Assembly: GCA_046299555.1 (NCBI GenBank)
Contig: JBKBHS010000003.1
Coordinates: forward strand, 248,001 to 312,000
Length of the DNA: 64,000 nucleotides
Source: CALKJP01 sp046299555
Lineage (GTDB): Bacteria > Bacteroidota > Bacteroidia > JACCXN01
Reading direction: 5' to 3'
Shown here piece after piece: positions 1 to 9,972 of this stretch; the first letter of the stretch is position 1, and every line of letters begins with the position of its first letter. Made by a program: the position numbers and the translations under genes. The notes under the pieces were generated by a model. That model saw only the letters and a list, made by a program, of their open reading frames with translations, had not been told where the DNA came from and did no database searches.

Positions 1-2370
1 TCAGAAATTACATGGAATCAAAGCTGCATTCCTCAAGCAGGAATAGATAAAAATTTATGTTCAGGAGAAAGCACGCTAATTGGTTCTACCAATATGTATG
101 GCTACACATTTAATTGGACATCTAACCCAAGTGGATTTACATCTAATCAACAAAGGCCAACAGTTAGTCCAAGTGTTACTACCACATATTTCCTTTCTTA
201 CACAAATCAATATTCCGGATGTACGCGATTAGATACTGTAGTTATAAATGTGGTTCCAAGCCCTGTAGCTAATGCCGGAGCAGATGCAGGTGCATGTGAA
301 GGTACTCCAGTTACAATTGGCTCTAATCCTGTAAGCGGAAATACATACAGTTGGTCACCATCAACTAATTTAAGTAATACTACAATAGCAAATCCTCAAG
401 TAAATACAAATACTGTTGGAACATTTCAGTATGTTGTAACTGTAAGCAATTCTGCGGGATGCACTACGCGAGACACTGTTGTAGTAAGCGTTTCGCCATC
501 GTTTACAGTTCAGGCAAGCGGAGGCAACAGTGTTTGTGCAAATACCCCGGTTCAATTAAATGCAAGCATAGCTCCATTTATGCCTACGAATTTTTCATCC
601 TCAACTGTTCCCGTAACTATTCCCGATAATACTCCGAGCGGAGGTTTACAAACCGGAAACACTTTACCTACTATAGCTCAACTGAATAATTCTTCGTTAG
701 CAGTAGCATCCATAAATTTACCACACAATAATTATGTATTAAAAGGAATTACAACTTCTATAACACATACTTTTTGTGGCGATTTAGATATTTATTTAAG
801 AAGCCCCAATGATGTAATATTTGTAATCTCAACCGATAATGGAGGCAGTAATGATAATTACGTAAACATTACATTTACGGATACAGCCGCTAATTTTCCA
901 CCTACATCAGCTGCATTAGTTGCTAATGGATTTTACAAACCGGAGGGTGCAACATTTGCAAGCTATACAGGGCCTATGCAAGGTTTATGGAGATTATATG
1001 TAGTAGATGATGCAAGTGGTGATGTTGGCCAGATAACTGATTTTAAATTAAATGTTTTGGAAGTTCCTTCTAATATGACTTATAGTTGGAGCCCTTCAAT
1101 AGGATTAAACAATTCAACCATTTTAAATCCTATAGCCAATGCAACTTCCACAACTACCTACACTTTAACCGCTACGCATGCCGGTGGGTGTTCTCAAACA
1201 GCTTCTACTACAGTAACAATTTTAGCAAGCCCTGTTGCCAATGCCGGAAATGATGTTAGCATCTGCACCGGACAAAGCATAACAATTGGTTCAAGTCCAA
1301 ACAATAATGAAACTTATCAATGGACGTCTAATCCAAGCGGTTTTACTTCTAATATTTCTAATCCGACAATTTCACCAACAAATACAACCACCTATTATTT
1401 AACTGTTACAAATACCATTACCAATTGCGTAGATTATGACACCGTAGTTGTAAATGTATCAGCGCAACCTAATGCAAACATTACAGTTGTTGGGAATACC
1501 ACTTTTTGCAATGGAGATTCTGTTGTTTTAGTTGCCAACAGCGGATATAGCAATTATAATTGGAGCAATGGAATAAGTGGAACAAACACAATAACCGTAA
1601 CACAATCAGGTAGCTATACCGTAACGCTTGGCAATTCACCAACATGTCAAGCAACATCTACACCGGTTATAATTACCGTAAACAATCCGATAGTGCCGGT
1701 AATTTCAGCAAATGCAACCAGCATTTGCAGTGGTTCTAATGCTGTTATTACTGTTACAAATGGAACTTTTAGTTCTTATAATTGGAATGGAACTAGTGGA
1801 AATAGCAGTTCAGTATCAGTAAACCAATCAGGAACTTATTCAGTAACTACTACCGATGCAAATGGTTGTTCTGCTACTTCCAACAACATTATAATAACCG
1901 TAAATACTCCTGTTATTCCTACCATTACTCAAAATGGTAATTTGCTTAGCTCATCTGCGGCAACATCATATCAATGGTATTTAAACGGAAGCCCTATTAA
2001 TGGAGCTACTTCACAAACATATACTGCAACACAAAATGGAATTTACACAGTAGAAACAACCGACAGCAATGGATGTACTGCTTCATCAAACCCAATTAAT
2101 GTTACTACTATTGGTATAAATGAAGCTGAAGGGAATATGAACGTTTTCGTTTTCCCGAATCCTGCTTCAGGTTATTTTACCATTCAATTAGATAATGAAA
2201 CTTTATATTATAATATAACTGTTACATCAGTTACCGGAAACATTATTTACATGCAAAATAATATTAGCGGAAACCAATTTATAGATTGTAATAATTGGGC
2301 ATCGGGAATGTATTTAATAAATGTTCAATCAGAAAAAAACATAAAAACATTTAGATTAGTTAAACACTAA
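1..2370 (+). CDS. T9SS-sorted multi-domain surface protein (5' end outside window)
   Basis: The frame is open from base 1, so the start lies upstream; 789 residues are visible. Ig-like or PKD-like repeats recur with the pattern N-A-G-x-D...C-x-G...I-G-S...W-S-P, as in Bacteroidota adhesins. A proprotein-convertase P-domain-like module lies at about bases 600-1070 (key stretches CGDLDIYLRSP and GLWRLYVVDDASGD). The last 80 or so residues form a type A T9SS sorting domain: a V-F-P-N-P motif near base 2150, G-N-I-I-Y, and a Lys-rich end. The protein is probably exported by SprA and cell-attached or released. No catalytic domain is visible in the part seen; one could lie upstream. The substrate or ligand is unknown. 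The sorting domain is firm; the adhesin role is inferred. Confidence 0.85.
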   Translation, partial: SEITWNQSCIPQAGIDKNLCSGESTLIGSTNMYGYTFNWTSNPSGFTSNQQRPTVSPSVTTTYFLSYTNQYSGCTRLDTVVINVVPSPVANAGADAGACEGTPVTIGSNPVSGNTYSWSPSTNLSNTTIANPQVNTNTVGTFQYVVTVSNSAGCTTRDTVVVSVSPSFTVQASGGNSVCANTPVQLNASIAPFMPTNFSSSTVPVTIPDNTPSGGLQTGNTLPTIAQLNNSSLAVASINLPHNNYVLKGITTSITHTFCGDLDIYLRSPNDVIFVISTDNGGSNDNYVNITFTDTAANFPPTSAALVANGFYKPEGATFASYTGPMQGLWRLYVVDDASGDVGQITDFKLNVLEVPSNMTYSWSPSIGLNNSTILNPIANATSTTTYTLTATHAGGCSQTASTTVTILASPVANAGNDVSICTGQSITIGSSPNNNETYQWTSNPSGFTSNISNPTISPTNTTTYYLTVTNTITNCVDYDTVVVNVSAQPNANITVVGNTTFCNGDSVVLVANSGYSNYNWSNGISGTNTITVTQSGSYTVTLGNSPTCQATSTPVIITVNNPIVPVISANATSICSGSNAVITVTNGTFSSYNWNGTSGNSSSVSVNQSGTYSVTTTDANGCSATSNNIIITVNTPVIPTITQNGNLLSSSAATSYQWYLNGSPINGATSQTYTATQNGIYTVETTDSNGCTASSNPINVTTIGINEAEGNMNVFVFPNPASGYFTIQLDNETLYYNITVTSVTGNIIYMQNNISGNQFIDCNNWASGMYLINVQSEKNIKTFRLVKH

Positions 2371-2383
2371 TAGGATATGAATG

Positions 2384-2408
2384 CCGCAATTATCATATAG
2401 TATTGCGG
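2384..2408 (+). terminator. hairpin after the first T9SS gene
   Basis: CCGCAAT (2384-2390) pairs with ATTGCGG (2402-2408) and is followed by TTTTC. It is the first of two adjacent hairpins downstream of the T9SS cargo gene. Confidence 0.5.
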
Positions 2409-2428
2409 TTTTCATAGGTGTGTGAAAG

Positions 2429-2458
2429 GCCGGATAAACGAATCCGGCTTTTCTTTTT
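2429..2458 (+). terminator. Rho-independent terminator
   Basis: GCCGGAT (2429-2435) pairs with ATCCGGC (2442-2448) and is followed by TTTTCTTTTT. This is the stronger of the two hairpins ending the first cargo gene. Confidence 0.8.
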
Positions 2459-2551
2459 AAAAATCATATTCACTCAATCTAAAGCTATTTTTAATAAATA
2501 ACTTGATTTTTTAAAAAAAAAATATATAATATTGTAAAAAATTAATGTTTT

Positions 2552-5500
2552 ATGAAAAAATATATTTTATTAGTATTTCTATTCGGTTTGGCTAATTTTT
2601 TAACAGCACAAACCATTTTAATGAATAATAACAATCCTGAAACCATTGTATGTGGAAATACATATAATTTTTATGATGCCGGTGGAGCAAGTAACCCATA
2701 TTCATCAGGAGTAGGTGCAACATATATAAAAACATTTACTCCTTCTGCTGCGGGTCAAAAAATTAGAATTGACTTTTATTCATTTGACGTAGATAACTTC
2801 TACCAAGTGTATATGCAAATTTTTAATGGGCCGGATACAACTTATCCGCTTATTGGTCAATACAGTGGAAGCAACTCTCCGGGCACTGTTTATTCAACTG
2901 CCACTAATGGTGAGTTAACTGTATTATTTACACATGATAACTTTCAAGGAGGTAATCAAGGTTGGGAGGCTCAAATATTTTGTCAAAACGCAGTTACGCC
3001 ACCGTCTTATGACGAACCCTGTACAGCTGCTTTATTAACAACAAATGTAGGAAGCCCTATTTATCAATTAGCCACATTAATAGGCGCAACCAATAGTACC
3101 AATAACATCACCATTTACGATCCGAATTGCGCCAATTACAATAATGGACCGGATGTATGGTTTAAAGCAGTTGTCCCCTCATCAGGCAACTTAACTTTCA
3201 TAACAAACGATTCTACTATTTATGATACCGGAATAGAAGTTTATTCGGGTAATTGTAATTCTCTATTATTTGTTGGATGCGATAATGATGGAAATAGTAA
3301 TAGTTTATTTGGAACAATGTCGAAATTGACTGTTACCGGACAAAATCCTGGGGATACCTTATTTGTAAGAATATGGAAATCAAACGGTGGAATGGGTTTA
3401 TTTAACATTGCAGCATACGAGCCAATTCCATCTATTGAAGTTACATATCCAAATGGAGGAGAAGTTTTATTACAAAATGATTACGTTTACATTGATTTTA
3501 CAACAGAAGCTGTTGATACTGTAAGTATCGAGTTTTCAGATAATAATGGAGCTTCATGGACACATATTTCGAATTGGCCGGTTTCAAATGGCTCATTTTT
3601 TTGGACTGTTCCAAACATTACTTCTACACAATGCTTAATTAAAGTATCGCAAATGGGAAATCCTACTTTATTTGATGTTTCAGATGATACCTTTGCCATT
3701 TCCGGCCCTTACATTCAAGTATACTCACCAAATGGCGGTGAAATTTACGTTTCAGGGCAGCTTGGGGTAGAAATAACCTGGGATTCTCCGGGATTCTTTG
3801 GTAATGTAAATATTTTATTATCTTCTAACAATGGAGCAAGTTGGATGAGCTTAGCAAACAATATATATAACTATGGTTATTATAGCGTTGATTTTCCAAA
3901 CATTAGTTCTAACCAATGCTTAATTAAAATTGAAGATTCAAATAATCCAAGCTTATTTGATGTGAGCGATGCAACATTTACCATAACCGCAACTCCACCT
4001 ACTATTACAATATTACATCCTGCCGGAGGAGAAATCTATACCGAAGGTCAAACCATGCTTATCAATTGGAGTGCAATTAATACAACTGCAGTTGATATTT
4101 ATTTTACCGATGGAGATGGTAATTTCCCTATTGCATTAAATATTCCTGCCAATCAAAATTATTATTCATGGCAAATTCCAAGCGGATACATGCTTGGTAA
4201 CAACTGGCAAATAATTATTCAACCAACAAACAGTCCATGGTTTTCTCAATCCAGCAACTTTTTTACGGTTCAATCTGCCAATCCATCTATTAGTATTAAC
4301 AATCCATGTTGTGGAAATTACTATTATGAAGGTTCATTTGTAATAATTGATTGGCAATCGAGTCAAGTTTCACAACATTTAATTGAATTATCTACAAGCG
4401 GTAATAGCGGACCATGGACAACAATAGCCAATAATGTAAGCGGAAATACATATTATTGGCAAGTCCCCAGCACTCCATCAACTAACTGCTACATAAGAAT
4501 TAGCGATGCAAACAATTTATCATTATTTGATATTTCTGATGCATTTTCTATTACAACTCCTCCTGCCAATTCTAATTCAATTACCGTACAATATGACGGA
4601 CCCTCAACATTATGTCCTGGTGATAACTTTAATGTAATTTTTAATGCTGCTGGAGCATATGGTACAATGAATGAATTTTATGCCCAACTTTCAGATGCCA
4701 ATGGAAGTTTTGTCAATCCTACTCCTTTAGCTCCTTATTTTGGTTATTTATTAAATGATACGATTTACTGCACATTGCCCAATAATATTCCAAGTGGAAA
4801 TGGTTATAGAGTTAGAGTGGTTGCAAGTGATTATCCTACCATAAGTTCGCCAAGCAGTACCGGATTTAGTGTAAATACTCCCGATGCAGATTTCACAGCA
4901 AATACCACAAATGCTATAATTCCAATTTCTAATCAAATTAATTTTAATTTCAACGGAAATACTACCGGAATTACAAGTTATAGTTGGAATTTTGGAGATG
5001 GTGGAACCTCTAACCTTCAAAACCCAAGTTATAATTATTCATCACAAGGATTTTACAGTGTTAGTCTGACTACTTCTAATGGAACATGTACCAATACAAA
5101 ATATAAACCTTTTTATATTACGGTAGATGAGTTATTTGATACAGATACTATTGTAACACTTACCAGCCAAGACATATTAGGATTAGCATTTGTAAATGCA
5201 GCAAAAGGATGTTTTGCTTTAGCAAATGGAACTTGTTTAATTACACAAGATAGCGGCTTAACTTTTACTTCCGTTCCGGTTGGACTAAGCACGGCATTAA
5301 CCAGCGCATCATTAGTAACAGGATTATGGTTGGTAACAAGTGCTAATGGAAATGTTGCCGTTTCAACAAATGGAGGTACAACATGGACTGTTCAAAATGT
5401 TGGTACAAGCGATTCATTATTTGCATCGGCATTTTTAGATAATACGAACGGGTATGTGGTTGGAGAAAATGGCAAGATATTTAAGTATAACGGAAGTTCA

Positions 5501-6328
5501 TGGAGCCTTGAAAACTCTGGCACTACCAACTCGTTAAGAGGAGTAACATTTGCTGATACCGACATTATTTCAGTTGGATACAATGGCACTATTCTTCGTT
5601 CAACAGGTAATGGAGTTTGGTCTCCAAGAACTTCACCTTTTAACTCTCACTACAGAAGCGTTGCATTTAATGATGCCGGAGTTGGAATTGCAGTTGGAGA
5701 TTTAGGAAGAATTATTAAATCAACCGATAATGGTTTAACATGGAGTGTTGCACTCTCAGGTGTGCCCAATAATTTTAACAGTGTGGCCATTAGTGGCGAT
5801 TCTGTGTGGGCGGTTGCCAACGGAGGAATTATTTATAAATCATCCGATGCAGGTAATACCTGGATAAGAAATACCATTGGTGTTCAAAACGATTTAAATG
5901 CAATTACTTTCTATGGTGATGAACAATTAAGAAAAATGGGATTAGATGAAAACCAAAGAGCGCAAGCAAACAATAGAGGTTATGTTGTTGGAAAAGGAGG
6001 AGTTGCTCGTTTATTCGGAAATCCAATTGATACTACAGGCAACAATACTAACATTGTTGAATTAAACAACTTTAATGTTGCGTTTAAAGTTTATCCGGTT
6101 CCTGCAGTTAATGACATAACTATTGAAGGTACTCTTAAACAAGAAGGCTTATTAAATATTACTTTAAAAGATATGTATGGAGCAACTGTTAAAGTAATTA
6201 ATGCTCAGAAAGAAAATGGAACTATTATAAAACGAGTATCCGTTTCTGATTTAGCATCAGGAATTTATTTTGTTCATATCAACAGTCCTGAACAACAAAG
6301 TATTCATAGGATTATTGTCAGCAAATAA
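2552..6328 (+). CDS. T9SS-sorted modular surface protein with CUB-like, PKD and BNR/Ycf48-like domains
   Basis: 1258 residues. A signal peptide ends at A-Q (residues 19-20). In order: a CUB-like domain (about 21-147); a Bacteroidota beta domain with the D-V-W-F-K motif (about 150-295); repeats opening with P-N-G-G-E near residues 300, 393 and 488, plus a more divergent fourth, resembling the Ser-Thr-rich GPI-anchored (Kre9/Knh1-like) repeat; a PKD domain with the Y-S-W-N-F-G-D-G motif (about 778-860); BNR or Ycf48-like propeller repeats (about 870-1117) with D-x-G-x-T-W boxes; and a type A T9SS sorting domain from about 1170 with the V-Y-P-V-P motif. It is probably a secreted adhesin or matrix protein. 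No enzymatic residues were recognised, so the function is inferred only from architecture. Strong terminators stand on both sides, so it is likely a single-gene unit. Confidence 0.85.
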   Translation: MKKYILLVFLFGLANFLTAQTILMNNNNPETIVCGNTYNFYDAGGASNPYSSGVGATYIKTFTPSAAGQKIRIDFYSFDVDNFYQVYMQIFNGPDTTYPLIGQYSGSNSPGTVYSTATNGELTVLFTHDNFQGGNQGWEAQIFCQNAVTPPSYDEPCTAALLTTNVGSPIYQLATLIGATNSTNNITIYDPNCANYNNGPDVWFKAVVPSSGNLTFITNDSTIYDTGIEVYSGNCNSLLFVGCDNDGNSNSLFGTMSKLTVTGQNPGDTLFVRIWKSNGGMGLFNIAAYEPIPSIEVTYPNGGEVLLQNDYVYIDFTTEAVDTVSIEFSDNNGASWTHISNWPVSNGSFFWTVPNITSTQCLIKVSQMGNPTLFDVSDDTFAISGPYIQVYSPNGGEIYVSGQLGVEITWDSPGFFGNVNILLSSNNGASWMSLANNIYNYGYYSVDFPNISSNQCLIKIEDSNNPSLFDVSDATFTITATPPTITILHPAGGEIYTEGQTMLINWSAINTTAVDIYFTDGDGNFPIALNIPANQNYYSWQIPSGYMLGNNWQIIIQPTNSPWFSQSSNFFTVQSANPSISINNPCCGNYYYEGSFVIIDWQSSQVSQHLIELSTSGNSGPWTTIANNVSGNTYYWQVPSTPSTNCYIRISDANNLSLFDISDAFSITTPPANSNSITVQYDGPSTLCPGDNFNVIFNAAGAYGTMNEFYAQLSDANGSFVNPTPLAPYFGYLLNDTIYCTLPNNIPSGNGYRVRVVASDYPTISSPSSTGFSVNTPDADFTANTTNAIIPISNQINFNFNGNTTGITSYSWNFGDGGTSNLQNPSYNYSSQGFYSVSLTTSNGTCTNTKYKPFYITVDELFDTDTIVTLTSQDILGLAFVNAAKGCFALANGTCLITQDSGLTFTSVPVGLSTALTSASLVTGLWLVTSANGNVAVSTNGGTTWTVQNVGTSDSLFASAFLDNTNGYVVGENGKIFKYNGSSWSLENSGTTNSLRGVTFADTDIISVGYNGTILRSTGNGVWSPRTSPFNSHYRSVAFNDAGVGIAVGDLGRIIKSTDNGLTWSVALSGVPNNFNSVAISGDSVWAVANGGIIYKSSDAGNTWIRNTIGVQNDLNAITFYGDEQLRKMGLDENQRAQANNRGYVVGKGGVARLFGNPIDTTGNNTNIVELNNFNVAFKVYPVPAVNDITIEGTLKQEGLLNITLKDMYGATVKVINAQKENGTIIKRVSVSDLASGIYFVHINSPEQQSIHRIIVSK

Positions 6329-6343
6329 ATAATTTGAATTGCT

Positions 6344-6389
6344 ACACTAAAAATGCCCCCAAAAAGAATTTTGGGGGCATTTTTAGTGT
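6344..6389. terminator. bidirectional terminator with a 21-bp perfect stem
   Basis: Bases 6344-6364 are perfectly complementary to 6369-6389, leaving a 4-base loop (AGAA). The core is GCCCCC/GGGGGC with A and T runs on both sides. It sits between the converging T9SS gene and tsaB and would work in both directions. Confidence 0.85.
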
Positions 6390-6417
6390 TATACCAATGG
6401 TTAATTCAAATCATTAT

Positions 6418-7113
6418 TTATGTTTTAGAAGAGGATGATATAAAATCTTTTAAGTAAAACGGTTCAAAATAGACCACATCATCCAATTCATTGTTATTTA
6501 ATTTTTTTAGAGCTGGAATGATTAGTCCTTTTGCAGAAATAAATTCATCCTGTAAAAAAATATAATTGGTTTTATTCTTAAATAGTTCTTTACATTTTTG
6601 AGAACCATCACCAAATATGACTATTTTACTTTCACCTATATATTTATCAAAAACATTTTCTGTAATTATATCTGCAGAAATTGGTTTTATTATATTTTGA
6701 TTTTGATCAAAAATAGCACAATATACTTCCATTCTTCTGGCATCAATCATAGGGCATAAAAATTCATTTTGATAATTTATTTTTTGCCTTGCTAAATTTG
6801 CCATAGAAGTAAGTGTATCTATACCAATTATAGGTTTATTTAAAGCATACGCTAAACCTTTTGCTGTTGAAACACCAATTCTTAAACCGGTATATGAACC
6901 GGGTCCTTTACTTACAGCAATTGCACTTAATTGATTAAAGGATATTTGTGCATCACTAATTACCTGCTGGATAAATACAGTTAGATTTTCAGCATGCGCA
7001 TAAGCACCACCCTGTTCCTTAATGGCTAATAAATTTTCACCTTTATACAAAGCTACAGAGCACATTTTGGTAGCCGTTTCAATACACAATATTATTGGCA
7101 ACGATTTATTCAA
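6418..7113 (-). CDS. tsaB: tRNA threonylcarbamoyladenosine biosynthesis protein TsaB
   Basis: 231 residues, normal for the family. TsaB is the ASKHA-fold partner of TsaD in making t6A37 on ANN-decoding tRNAs. The N-terminal phosphate-binding strand (I-L-C-I-E-T-A-T-K-M-C-S-V-A-L) and the signature G-P-G-S-Y-T-G-L-R-I-G-V (near residue 70) are clear. No ATG is available: the frame opens with TTG at 7113, after an in-frame stop at 7117-7119. A second TTG at 7099-7101 gives an N-terminus (M-P-I-I-L-C-I-E) closer to other TsaB proteins and may be the real start. The upstream TTG lies inside a repeated element built on TGTTTAAACA (7114-7123). It follows the hlyD-like gene by 18 bases and is probably co-transcribed. 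Confidence 0.92.
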   Translation of the reverse strand: MNKSLPIILCIETATKMCSVALYKGENLLAIKEQGGAYAHAENLTVFIQQVISDAQISFNQLSAIAVSKGPGSYTGLRIGVSTAKGLAYALNKPIIGIDTLTSMANLARQKINYQNEFLCPMIDARRMEVYCAIFDQNQNIIKPISADIITENVFDKYIGESKIVIFGDGSQKCKELFKNKTNYIFLQDEFISAKGLIIPALKKLNNNELDDVVYFEPFYLKDFISSSSKT

Positions 7114-7123
7114 TGTTTAAACA
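7114..7123 (-). repeat. TGTTTAAACA palindromic element, copy 1
   Basis: On the minus strand the sequence runs TGTTTAAACATTGAATAAA just before tsaB. It shares a directional downstream arm with the copies before ruvA and ubiX. Confidence 0.6.
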
Positions 7124-7131
7124 ATAAATTA

Positions 7132-8442
7132 TCAATTAATATTGTCTTTAATTTCTTTAACTATTTTAACCTTATCTCCATCTTTAAGTTGTTTCGAAAC
7201 GGTAGTATATGGACCTGTTATAATTTCTTGACCTAAATTAATACCCGATAAAATCTGTATATATTTACTATCTTGAATGCCTGTTGTAACTTTTTTCATA
7301 ATAGCTTTTCCATCTTCAAAAACAAATACACATTCAAAGCTATTTTCTCTATTAAGTTCGTCTTTATTTACTTCGGTAGAATTAATTTTTGTTGTATCTT
7401 CTCTTGTAGTTACCGCTTGAATTGGAACACTTAAAGCATTATGAACCTTATTGGTTTTAATTTCAACCGATGCCGTCATCCCGGGTCTAAAGGGAGATAA
7501 ATGTGGTTTATCTTTAATAATTAAATCCTCATATGAACTTCTTAAAATTCTAACTTTAACTTCAAAATTTGTTACTTGCTCTGCAGCAATACCGCTTATT
7601 TTTGCCGAGTTTGCTATTTCTCTAACTACTCCTTTAAATTTTCTACCTAAATATGCGTCAATTTCAACATCTGCTGTATCACCTAATTTAATTCTAACGA
7701 TATCATTTTCATTAACATCGACTTTAACTTCCATTTCTGTAAGATTAGCAATACGCATTAACTCCGTACCAGCCATTTGAGTAGTTCCCACTACCCTCTC
7801 TCCTTTTTCAACACTTAACATAGAAACTGTTCCATCAACAGGAGCAATTATGGTAGTTCTTTGTAAGTTATCATTGGCTTCTTTTAGAGAAGCTTCTGCG
7901 CTTTTTAAATTAAATTCAGCGGCTATTACACTTTGCTCTGCTGCTTCTACATCGGCTTTTGCTACTTCATATTGTGATTTAGCGGTATCAAACTCTGCAT
8001 CTGAAATTGCTCCTTGTTGATGCAAAGTTTTGTTTCTGTTAAATGCTGCTTCTGCATTTATAAACTGTGCTTTGCTTTGTGACAAACGAGCTTTAGCATT
8101 AGCCACATTTGCTTTTGCAGTATTTAACGCAGCAGAAAGTCTATCACGAACAGATAGGTATAAATCAGGATTTATTTTTGCAAGAATATCACCCTTTTTA
8201 ACTTGGTCACCTTCTTTCACATTTAACTCTATTATTTCTCCTGATACATCTGAACTAATTTTTACTTGCACCTCAGGTTGTACTTTACCATTAGCTATTA
8301 CAGTTTCAATTATTAATCTATTTTGCGATTTCTCTGTTGTAACATCGAATGCTTTTGGCCCTTGTAAAGCTTTAATAATTCCAAAAATTACAATTAAAAT
8401 TATTAAGCCTCCCCAATAAATATATTTCTTTTTGATTTTCAT
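7132..8442 (-). CDS. HlyD/AcrA-type periplasmic adaptor of an efflux pump
   Basis: 436 residues. One N-terminal membrane anchor (about 8-26) is followed by the first half of a lipoyl (biotinyl-like) domain (S-S-D-V-S-G-E-I-I-E-L-N-V-K-E-G-D-Q-V, about 62-82). Then come a long Ala/Lys/Glu-rich alpha hairpin (about 96-195), the second lipoyl half (A-P-V-D-G-T-V), a beta-barrel domain and a membrane-proximal domain. The layout is that of MacA/AcrA adaptors, which bridge an inner-membrane transporter to TolC across the periplasm. The TolC-like gene lies 2 bases upstream. No RND or MacB-type ABC permease is present in the window, so the inner-membrane partner must be elsewhere or shared. Confidence 0.88.
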   Translation of the reverse strand: MKIKKKYIYWGGLIILIVIFGIIKALQGPKAFDVTTEKSQNRLIIETVIANGKVQPEVQVKISSDVSGEIIELNVKEGDQVKKGDILAKINPDLYLSVRDRLSAALNTAKANVANAKARLSQSKAQFINAEAAFNRNKTLHQQGAISDAEFDTAKSQYEVAKADVEAAEQSVIAAEFNLKSAEASLKEANDNLQRTTIIAPVDGTVSMLSVEKGERVVGTTQMAGTELMRIANLTEMEVKVDVNENDIVRIKLGDTADVEIDAYLGRKFKGVVREIANSAKISGIAAEQVTNFEVKVRILRSSYEDLIIKDKPHLSPFRPGMTASVEIKTNKVHNALSVPIQAVTTREDTTKINSTEVNKDELNRENSFECVFVFEDGKAIMKKVTTGIQDSKYIQILSGINLGQEIITGPYTTVSKQLKDGDKVKIVKEIKDNIN

Positions 8443-8444
8443 TG

Positions 8445-9860
8445 CTAATTAAATTCTAATGGTTTACCCTGATAAAAATCTAATATTTTAATTTTAAAGG
8501 AATAGTCGAATTTGGCTTGTAGAAGCTCTACTTTAGCCCTTGCCAAGCGATTTTTGGCATCATTATATTCAATACTATTTACAGCTCCTATATTAAATTT
8601 TTGTTCTATATAAGAAAATGTTTCTGAAAGTGCATTTACTGTTTTTTCGGTTGCTATATATTTTTTATAAGCAGCGATTGCATCGGCATATGCTTGCTGT
8701 ATAGTTTTCTCTAATTGTCGTTTGGCTATTTCTAAATTTAATTCAGCTGTACTCTTTTGAATTTTGGCTATGGTTGAAGCAGTTCTAACTTGAAAACCAT
8801 TAAAAATGGGAATAACCAAATTAACTCCAATTGTTCTGTTTTGATTATCTTCTAATTGACGAGCAAAAGGTGTAACTCGTGTATCATAAGTATAGTTTGG
8901 AACCAACACATAGTCAAACGATGTTGTAACACCAACCGTATCAAATCCTTTTAAAACAGGCGGCCCAATTATTTCTTTTCTTAAACCGGAAAAACCTGTT
9001 CCATACGATGCAGATAAGGTTAATCTTGGAACATATGCACCTTTTGCAGATTTTAAGGCCATTCTGGTACTGCTAACTCTATTTTCGGCTGCTTTTATCT
9101 CTGGTTGATTGGATAAGGCTTGTTGATATATTTTAATTGGTGAATATTCAATATAATTTTCTAATGGTAAAACAGTTTGTGGTTTTGTAATTTTTATTCT
9201 TTCAGATGTATTTAATTCCATTAATTGCATTAAATTGAGATATGCCATGTCTAATTGATTTTGAACAGTAACTTTTTGTAGTTCATCGTTTGCCTGTTGG
9301 GCTTGCATATCTAACAAAATGCCCTTTGCTACCGAACCGTTGTTGTATAGTAATGCTATTCGTTCAACTTGTTTTTGAGCAAGTTCAACTTGTTGTTCAG
9401 CAATGGATAATTGTTCTTCTAAATAAAGAACATTTAAATAAGCCGAAATTACAGCTAATGCAATATCATTTTTAATTTTCTCTAAATCAAATTTATTAGC
9501 TAATAAGCTATAGTTATTTTGACGAATAGCATTAATTGTTTGAAAACCATTAAATATAACCCAATTAGCACTTATTGAAAAGGCATTTGACTGTACGGTT
9601 TGTGTTGCAAATTGATTCGTAAAAGGATCAATAGTTCTACCAAAATTATAATTATGCGATGCGAATCCATTGATTGTTGGCAGTGTAGCAGCTTTGCTTC
9701 GTAAATAGTTTGCTTCCGTAAGATTTTGATTAAGTTGATTTTGTTTTATTTGAAGGTTATTTTGGAGTGCGAATTCTATACATTTTTTTAGATCCCATAT
9801 TTCTTGAGCTTTTAAAAAAAATGCATTTATCAAAAAAAATGTTAGTATGTATATTCGCAT
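8445..9860 (-). CDS. TolC-family outer-membrane efflux channel
   Basis: 471 residues from the ATG at 9860. The frame is open further upstream to 9989, but only this start gives a signal peptide (M-R-I-Y-I-L-T-F-F-L-I-N-A-F-F-L-K-A-Q) and it avoids overlapping the ABC-F gene. Two outer-membrane efflux repeats follow, each ending in long heptad-rich helices (for example E-E-Q-L-S-I-A-E-Q-Q-V-E-L-A-Q-K-Q). This is the alpha-barrel channel, expected to dock on the HlyD-like protein encoded 2 bases downstream. A TAACTTTG box 18 bases before the start suggests its own promoter. Confidence 0.88.
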   Translation of the reverse strand: MRIYILTFFLINAFFLKAQEIWDLKKCIEFALQNNLQIKQNQLNQNLTEANYLRSKAATLPTINGFASHNYNFGRTIDPFTNQFATQTVQSNAFSISANWVIFNGFQTINAIRQNNYSLLANKFDLEKIKNDIALAVISAYLNVLYLEEQLSIAEQQVELAQKQVERIALLYNNGSVAKGILLDMQAQQANDELQKVTVQNQLDMAYLNLMQLMELNTSERIKITKPQTVLPLENYIEYSPIKIYQQALSNQPEIKAAENRVSSTRMALKSAKGAYVPRLTLSASYGTGFSGLRKEIIGPPVLKGFDTVGVTTSFDYVLVPNYTYDTRVTPFARQLEDNQNRTIGVNLVIPIFNGFQVRTASTIAKIQKSTAELNLEIAKRQLEKTIQQAYADAIAAYKKYIATEKTVNALSETFSYIEQKFNIGAVNSIEYNDAKNRLARAKVELLQAKFDYSFKIKILDFYQGKPLEFN

Positions 9861-9877
9861 AATAATTTTTTCAAAAA

Positions 9878-9885
9878 CAAAGTTA
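9878..9885 (-). promoter_or_regulatory. TAnnTTTG promoter box for the TolC/HlyD operon
   Basis: TAACTTTG reads toward the TolC-like gene and ends 18 bases before its ATG. No TTG at the preferred -33 spacing was found. Confidence 0.5.
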
Positions 9886-9972
9886 TAATGCCTATTGTAT
9901 ATTGTTTGTATCAATTTAACTAATGGATATATGATATGCTGATTGGCAAAAAATGCTTTTAAATGGGGTTTG

